64,000 bases of DNA from positions 3,661,026 through 3,725,025 of the forward strand of contig NC_133782.1 of assembly GCF_003597395.2 (NCBI RefSeq). Reading direction: 5' to 3'. This DNA comes from Chelonoidis abingdonii. Lineage: Eukaryota; Chordata; Testudines; Testudinidae. The notes beneath the pieces were generated by a model. The model was not told the DNA's origin. It made no database searches and saw only the letters and a program-made list of their open reading frames with translations. Below, one piece after another: positions 57,343 to 64,000 of the stretch. Positions within the stretch are counted from its first letter, which is position 1. Each line of letters opens with the position of its first letter. The position numbers were made by a program, and so were the translations under genes.

Positions 57343-60334
57343 CAACAGGAAGAGAAAGCTCAATACAGCACGAAAACAAAACTGATTTTTAACAGCCTAA
57401 TTTAAAGTGCTCTCAGTCTGGAAATCTGAAATGCTGAAGGTCTTGGCTCTGCATGGAAAGCAAAGAAGAAAAGGGGAAGGGAAGCACCAAAAAGGAGGGG
57501 CTGGTATGGAACCAGTTAAAAGGAAGGATGGAGAAAAAGACCAGTATGCCACTTGTCAATAACCGCAACATGTTCAGCTCCTCACCCCAGGTCCGTTAAC
57601 AACATCAGGCTCCCCAGTGCCTCACTTTTCTCCAGGTGCCCAGTGGGACTGGATGCTTGGCATCACACAAAAGCCCGAGGAAGGTTTCCAGCAGCACATG
57701 GAAAGAAGACAGCAAGGTGTCCTATTTTCTAGCCATTAAAATCCCCGTGCCCAAAGCAAGGCCTGGGGATGAGGGGAGGGAGACACATACTTGGGGGCTT
57801 GGGAAAGTGGTGCTTGACAGAGCGGGGCCTGACGCAGGATGACTGGCATTTTTCTTGCCTAGAAGCCCAGCATTCTGCAAGCAGTGCGGGCCCTTCAGTC
57901 AGGTTTGCATTCAACAGGGCTGTGGCACAGCCTCTCACTGGGGCATGCGGTTGAGCCTCACTCTGAACACCTCCCAGTCTCAGACTGGCCCCACACATAC
58001 AGCCATTCCAGCGAAGAGTTGCCCTGCTTTATCCAAATCCCGATTTAGTCAAGCCAGCCCCACATTCTACATTCTGCTTGGATTAATGGGGCTCAACTTT
58101 GCCTCCTTCCTTTACCAGGTTAAGTCAAGACAGAAGGGCCAGATTCACACCTGGTGTTTCCAGACACCTCTTGACTTCACTGGCGCTTCACCTGCTTAAA
58201 CCACGTGTAGATACAGCCTGGAGATTCGTATTTTCCCTGTTCACTATCGATCCAGAGTTTTCCGCATTAATAGCTTTTCTCTGTCTGATCCAGCACTGAA
58301 AACATCATTGATCTCTAAACTGAAACAAATGTCTGGCACCAGGGAATTGGCACCTATTTGTTGCTACGTTAGCTACGGCATTCCATGACATCAGCTCCTA
58401 TACATTGATTTCTACCAAGATGATTTAAAACACCTTGTAAAACGCAAGAGCAGTGAATTAAATCCCTGGCTATCTGGTATTGGATTTCAGAGAGGAGATC
58501 AGAAAAGGAGCCCTCTGCACCATTTGGAGAAGCCGGGCACCACCTTACACATCTGATAATATTTATCACACAGGCGTTTTCAAACCTGATGTGACAAATT
58601 CCAGAAGACTATGAAATCAGAGCATTTTCCTGATAGTTAAGCTACTGGGTCAGGCACAATGCACTGAACATAATCCCCACACCCTCCACAGCCAGAGGAC
58701 AGGGGATTTCATGACACCCCGTGCAGCTGTAACTCCTCTGGGCAAACTGCAGGCAACGGCCACCAGTCATCAGGCAGCCAGAGACCTCTCCTGTGAACAT
58801 AACTCACCCAGCACTGTAAGAAGTACTCCACACAGAGCTTAGCTGTGCTCTGCTCAGAAATGGAGAAGTGACCGATAAAAATAGAACAAAAGAAAAGGAG
58901 AGAGAGAAACAACATAGGATAAAAGCAAAGGAGGGAACACAAGGAACGGAAGAGATAAAGAAAGGAAGAGGAAAAGCAGAGTTATAAATATGTACCATAT
59001 TTTATATACGTACGCAATACCCACACTATAATGTGTGTATATATTCACACACACACACACACCCCAACACACACCATGATACAGACACATCCTGGAGAGA
59101 TAGATCCTTTCATGAATGGAATTTTAATAGATGTAACACAATTTAACTTCTTGCTTGCAGCTACCTATAATTAAGTTAAATATGCACCTTTGGGGCTGAA
59201 TTCTTCCCTGCTTGGTCTCTGATCAAAAGTGGATTATTTTTTTTAAGTTCATGCAAAATCCCTTCAGCCATTTCTGAGGACATTGTGTGCCAGATTATAA
59301 AGAAAGCAACAAATGTACAGTGTATTTAACTAACAAACAGAATGAAAAATGGGAAGTGAAGGCTGTTCCTGTAGGTGGTCATTTCAGAATCAGATTTTCT
59401 ACATATTCACCTACTGGATTGATAAGCAGTGTGATACAACATAATTAGTGGTTAAGAAGGGCTGCAAGGTCCTCAGATGAAAGGTGTGGAAGATATGAAG
59501 ATCATTATTTTTTTTAATAATTATTATTGGCAATATAAAGTTAACATACTTTGCACTTTATACAATACAGAGTACACTTACCTCAGCCCGGTTACACCAC
59601 TTTCTCCTCTCTAAAAGATCTATCATTCTGGATGTTTTCAGGACCTTATAAACATTTCTAATATAATTTCCCCTCCCCTCTCATTTGCATCCATTTTGTC
59701 TTTTAAAATGACCTGAAAAATATCTTTTATGCAGGTTTTGTTTTACCAAATAAAACAAAAACAAAATGCCAACCCTTAAAACAGAAATGCTGCATAATTC
59801 TACAGCAATGGTCCATTACTTTGCAACTTCCACTACTGCTACTTCAGAGTTTGGTGCTACTGCTGTAGAATACTAGTCTTTTTTAAGGGAATTATAAAAA
59901 AAGGAAATAGGTGTTGTCCTTAACCTCCATGTGCACTTTCTAGTTTATTTTGAAATGTGATTTGTTTCAGCATAAGTAATTCTGTCCTTTCTTGAAAATA
60001 GAAAGATGTGGTATCTGAACTGAAATGAAGTACAGGAAAGACATTTACACAGATAGACTGGGTAGGCGACAGACAGCTATAGGGATGAAAAAAATATCTG
60101 GGGACACGGAGCCTTATTTGCATGTAGTTAAATAATTTAGCAATTGAGAAGAGGTACTTGGCACTAGAAACCAGCCAGGGGTTTTAAGCAAATCAAGTCT
60201 CTTTTTAATGACAGAATTGCTACCCAAGCTGCACCCTGTGCATATTTATTAGAAGTTGAAATGCAAGGAAAGGAAAAGCAAACCTGAAAGCAGAGAATTA
60301 AACTCCAAAAAGTGTTGGATTCAGAGAAGTGCAT
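57343..60334. other. Presumed PDYN upstream intron, no exon recognised
   Basis: A (CA)8 run lies at 59046-59062. The region from 59100 to 60130 is AT-rich and free of recognisable repeats. No gene was recognised. Confidence 0.5.
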
Positions 60335-60389
60335 CACACACACACCTGTACAGACTGACAGACACACACATATACACACACACACACAG
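60335..60389 (+). repeat. Interrupted (CA)n tract
   Basis: CA runs are separated by CTGTACAGACTGA and TATA. On the PDYN strand it is a TG tract just downstream of the candidate exon 1 donor. Confidence 0.85.
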
Positions 60390-60401
60390 CTGGTGTCTTA
60401 C

Positions 60402-60668
60402 CTGTGTGTTCCTCCCAGCCCCTGGAGAGCTCCCCACCCCAGGCAGAGTTTGGGTGGAAAGTTGATTCTGGGAGCTGCAAGCTCCCTTAGAAAGTTGAGA
60501 GTCTCAGCAGATTCTGTCCACCTCCTTTCCTCAGCTTTAGGATAATCTGGTCATCAGTCAAGGGAGGGTGGGGGAGGAAACGGCTCCCTTTTTGCAGCTG
60601 TAGCTTTTGGCTTTGTAGCCCCCTGACGGCACCGCGGACAGCTGAGCTCTGCTTGTTCCCCTTGGAAT
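60402..60668 (-). other. PDYN: Candidate non-coding first exon of PDYN
   Basis: On the - strand a TATA-like ATAAAAA at 60701-60695 is followed about 30 bases later by a plausible start region. The unique sequence then runs to a strong donor, CACACAG|GTAAGA, at 60402/60401. An interrupted TG repeat begins just inside the intron. Mammalian PDYN begins with non-coding exons several kilobases upstream of the coding ones, so position and strand fit. The transcription start is estimated, no transcript was seen, and a second small non-coding exon could lie in between. Confidence 0.4.
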
Positions 60669-60815
60669 TACAGCCCTACTCTTTCAATTCCCTCTTTTTA
60701 TTGACATGGAGCCTCCTCCTGTCACTGAGCCCCAGCTCAGCATAGGCTCTCCAGAGCCAATGGGGGGAGACGGAAGCTGTGAATAATCAGTCACAGACTC
60801 CTCTCCACCACCCTG
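60669..60815 (-). promoter_or_regulatory. Candidate PDYN core promoter
   Basis: On the PDYN strand this stretch carries ATAAAAA (60701-60695), an inverted CCAAT box (GCCAATG on the + strand near 60756) and an AP-1/CRE-like TGACTGATTATTCA near 60780-60793. Together with the downstream donor these suggest a TATA-type promoter. This is inference from motifs only. Confidence 0.35.
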
Positions 60816-60930
60816 AGACGGGTCCCCAATGATCCCCAGACCCTTTAAACAGTAACTCCTGGGAACATGCACGAGGCATCTGCTCAAAGCAAGAGTGTGC
60901 AAAAGGGAGTACGAAGGAGGAGGGTAAAAA

Positions 60931-60947
60931 CACACACACGCGCGCGC
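60931..60947 (+). repeat. Alternating CACACACACG-CGCGCGC tract
   Basis: Seventeen bases of perfect purine-pyrimidine alternation, half CA and half CG, lie about 230 bases upstream of the candidate PDYN TATA box. Confidence 0.85.
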
Positions 60948-60999
60948 TACCAAATGTGGTTTACATTTGAAAATCTCCAAGTCTAACCCACTCCAGCCT

Positions 61000-63900
61000 G
61001 CTGAGCGCCTGCCCTGCCAAGTGGCTCTCCTAGTGACACTGCTGGGCTGTGGGATTGCTGGCCATGTTGTGATAAGCCAGAGGATGCACCAGACCCAGAG
61101 ACGAGCCCTTCCCAAGCAGCCTGGAACTTAGGGTGAAAGTCATCAGCTGCAACACAAATGGACAGACTCCGCTCATAGGCTGGCAATGGAGCGAGGTGCT
61201 TCTCACCTCTGGTAGCTGATTCAAATCCAGCCCAGACTGGTAGTCATCTGAAAGTCATCCACCTGCTGGCCATCTGACAGCCCGTGTGAGATGAGATTCG
61301 TGGGTCTCAGTCCAGTTGCCAGGGAATAGATGAAACTCACTATGAATACATAGTAGCTGGCAAAGAGGCGCAGGACTGAATACACCCTGGGGACTAAACT
61401 GCCATCCCCCCCCGCCCCCGACATGGCTCCTTGGGATCAGAGGGGAGGCCACTCTGGCAGGAGGCAGCACACAGAGATGGCACTGCCACTGCCCTGCTTC
61501 GTCCTGTCCTGTGGCTCAATAAAGGAATTCAGCCTCCAGGTCTGTTGATCTATCACCAGCACTAAACTCAAACATCACCCGTAAAGAGTCAAAACCAGTG
61601 AAGCTGCCACCTGCCCTCACCCGTTTTCCAACTGCCAGAAAGCCTTCGTCGGCTCAGTAACGTCTCTGAGATGGAGTCAAGCTTCCAGAGCTATGGACAA
61701 GACAAAGAGAGAATGCACAGTCACATGGACTCTGGGGAAAGGCCTGGTCCAACAAACTGGATATGTATTTCCAAATATTAAACCCTGGGATACAGGGCCT
61801 TTAGCATTCTGATTCCTGCCCACCCCCATGTCCCCACCCTCACTCCCCCCTCTACCACCACCCAGGCACCCTCATGCTGCTGAGACATCTGTCACAAGGC
61901 CAGGAGGCCCAGAATTTACCTCTACTGGCAACTATGCCAAGACACCTATGTTCTCCAGCTGCTTCTTCTCAGAAAAGAGCCGGAGAGGAACCAGCCAGGG
62001 ACTAGTGTATCTGAAGGCAAAGGGATTCAGCAGCCACAGGGACTCTCCTCGGTTGCTTCAACTCTCTTCTCCCTCCCTGTTTTGTATAGCCAGCAGTCCC
62101 TTACCTTGACCTTCCGATGCTCTATATGGAACAAGCCTCTTTACTTGTTCGAAAGCTTCCACCTGCGCTTGCTATTGAAATGCAGGTTTTTATTCACAGC
62201 CAGGGGTTGGTTGTACTTTCCCCCTGTCGCACACTCCACCTCCTCTTTCCTGCACATCGAGCTATTGATAATTACCTTGGGAAAGAGACAAAGAGATGGG
62301 AATACCATTAACATAGAGGAGGGGAGTGGGAGGCAGCCGGACAAGGGAGAGACAGAAATGTGCTGAGATTCTATTCCCCACCCTGATTCTGATTCAGTAG
62401 GGCGCAGACTGGCATCAGGGCATTTTTAAACATCTGCCAACCCTCAATGCAGGTGCACAAGCTAAGATTTGAGTGTACAAGCCTTGAATTGCATACGTGC
62501 ATCGGGGGTTAAGCTTGAGAAAACTGGGCAGGGACTAAAGTGTATTGTGGAAAATCTGGGCCTGCAGGCAAGTCACCCAAACCCTCTGTGCCTCAGTTTT
62601 CCCATCTGTAAAATAGGTGTTCAATTTATCTGAGAGGGGTCATTCATCATGTAAGAGTATTAGGTGAAAGAAGATACACAAGGGGCATTTCTCATCGGTA
62701 GAACTCCTTATTGCCATGTTTCACCCCAAGCAGCAAATATAGCCACAGAAACAGACTGAGCAGAGGCTATAGCGCTTAGCAATGTGCCTGGGGGTCGCCT
62801 TTTACCTCGTCCTCTTTCAGACATGTGTGAAAAAACTCCCACAAATTTACTCACCATCTTTCCCTCTCTTTCTTCCCAGTAAGTCTCAAATGAAAGAACC
62901 AGCAGGGACCAGCGAGCAGGAGACGCCTGACTGGGGTGACACACAAGAGGTTATGATTCTGCATCTCCTTTGCACCAGCATGGATGCCTGGGCACAAACA
63001 GAAAAAGCTCTTCTCTCTCTCCCTCCCCCCTCTACCCCCAGTAAAGTTTATGCCTTAAAAACGAGAGAGGCTCTGACATGGTTACTGCACGTGATGCCTT
63101 TAAATATTAGTGATAATCCGGGATCTGAAGAACATACTATTTTTACCATCTCTCTCTCCAGAGGGATGTTTCCCAGCAACCCTCCCTTCCCCTTAGCTTG
63201 AAAATTGGCTTGCTGGATACTTGAAGTTCCTTCTTGTGAATAAAGAGATGGATTGAATTAGCAGGTAAATCTTAGTTCTCTACAAAAGCCTCAGTAGGCC
63301 ACTTGGTAGGGATGGAAAGATGCCCATGAGATACGAGAAACATTCAGCTTTTAATAAAAGTATTTTAAATCCCAATCCTTTCAAAGAGCTTCTTACTGGG
63401 ACGTGCACAAAACTAGGGTGATTTTGCACATAACTGGCCAAGTCTATTGCATACGCAAACTCCACATTTGCACATAAAGATGGGAATTTGTGGACAGATG
63501 TCAGCTTGTTAGGAGCACAATAACCCAACTGTTGTTTACATGTGACCTTTGCTCATGCTAATTTTGCAGATGTACAGCTTGCAGGCCCTCTGAAAATCCA
63601 GCCCCAATTCAGGGCAGGTTACATGGAACACCTGTGTAATCACATGGAGTGAAAATCACGCCTGTCCAGAGGATCGACATAAGGCCCACGTACCACCTAA
63701 GTTCTGCTTGAGTTCGAGCTTGGGATCTTCTGCTGACCCTTTGCATGGGGTAAATTTCACCCTATGTTGCTAGCCACTGAATTCCAAGAGAATTCAATGC
63801 GACTAGTTTTATTCCAAAGGTGGCATCAGGAAGGGGAAGGCCATGGGACACTGCACTTTGAGACAGGACTTTTGTGTTCAGGATCTTTGCTCGCCAGACC

Positions 63901-64000
63901 AAGAGTGGAAATGGAGGGGCAGCAGCAATTTCTACCTTTCCATAAGATGCTTCCAGTCACAGAAGGCTGGTGCCCTCACATCAAAACTCTGTAAAGAGTT
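61000..64000. other. Flank upstream of the PDYN promoter candidate, no gene recognised
   Basis: A reversed MIR-like SINE lies near 62560-62700 (CCTCAGTTTTCCCATCTGTA). Other open frames, including 62782-63201, have no recognisable domain. Confidence 0.5.
62540..62700 (-). repeat. MIR SINE, reversed
   Basis: CAAGTCACCCAAACCCTCTG then CCTCAGTTTTCCCATCTGTA and AAAATAGG is the reverse complement of a MIR core. Confidence 0.75.

Noticed and set aside
62782..63201. A 139-codon open frame near the right end
   Set aside because: No domain, no family resemblance and no splice context were recognised, and random frames of this length are expected.
1..64000. CRISPR arrays, operons, phage or bacterial mobile systems
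   Set aside because: The window has vertebrate genes with introns and vertebrate repeats. The only regular short repeats are microsatellites and transposable elements.

Overview
The window is vertebrate nuclear DNA, almost certainly from a non-avian sauropsid and most likely a turtle. The genes have introns, the interspersed repeats are CR1 LINEs, MIR-type SINEs, hAT and pogo/Tigger-like DNA elements and a solo LTR, and several repeat families match ones I remember as abundant in turtle genomes. The species assignment is an inference from memory, not from a search.

Two genes can be supported. The first is a complete SIRPA-like gene on the + strand, with coding exons from 16611 to 39283: a signal peptide exon beside a GC-rich CpG-island promoter, one V-type and two C1-type immunoglobulin exons, a transmembrane exon, a 22-nt microexon, a 40-nt exon, and a last exon with four ITIM-like tyrosine motifs. 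All splice phases join cleanly and give 490 codons plus stop. A polyadenylation signal at 41461 closes a 3' UTR of about 2.2 kb. The second is prodynorphin (PDYN) on the - strand, with two coding exons (52771-52899 and 51226-51885, 262 aa), poly(A) signals near 49.7 kb, and a candidate TATA-driven non-coding first exon near 60.4-60.7 kb. The two genes converge tail to tail, as SIRPA and PDYN do on human 20p13.

Layout: 1-15.6 kb is intergenic sequence with a hAT element, a solo LTR, palindromic DNA elements and a CR1 fragment. 15.7-16.6 kb is the SIRPA CpG island. 16.7-29.6 kb is SIRPA intron 1, rich in foldback repeats and CR1 pieces. 29.6-41.5 kb holds the other SIRPA exons and the 3' UTR. 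41.5-49.65 kb is intergenic and contains a CR1 with an internal inversion. 49.65-60.7 kb is PDYN, including a Tigger-like and a hAT element in its upstream part. 60.7-64 kb is upstream flank.

I found no cluster of unknown genes. The most notable items are: a PDYN precursor with five YGGF opioid cores instead of three, including Met-type dynorphin A and a YGGFF core; a foldback element family flanked by 11-13 bp target-site duplications; three covarying hairpins inside the solo LTR; and a clean ~286-bp inversion inside a CR1. Long open frames over the CpG island and inside introns look like artefacts.
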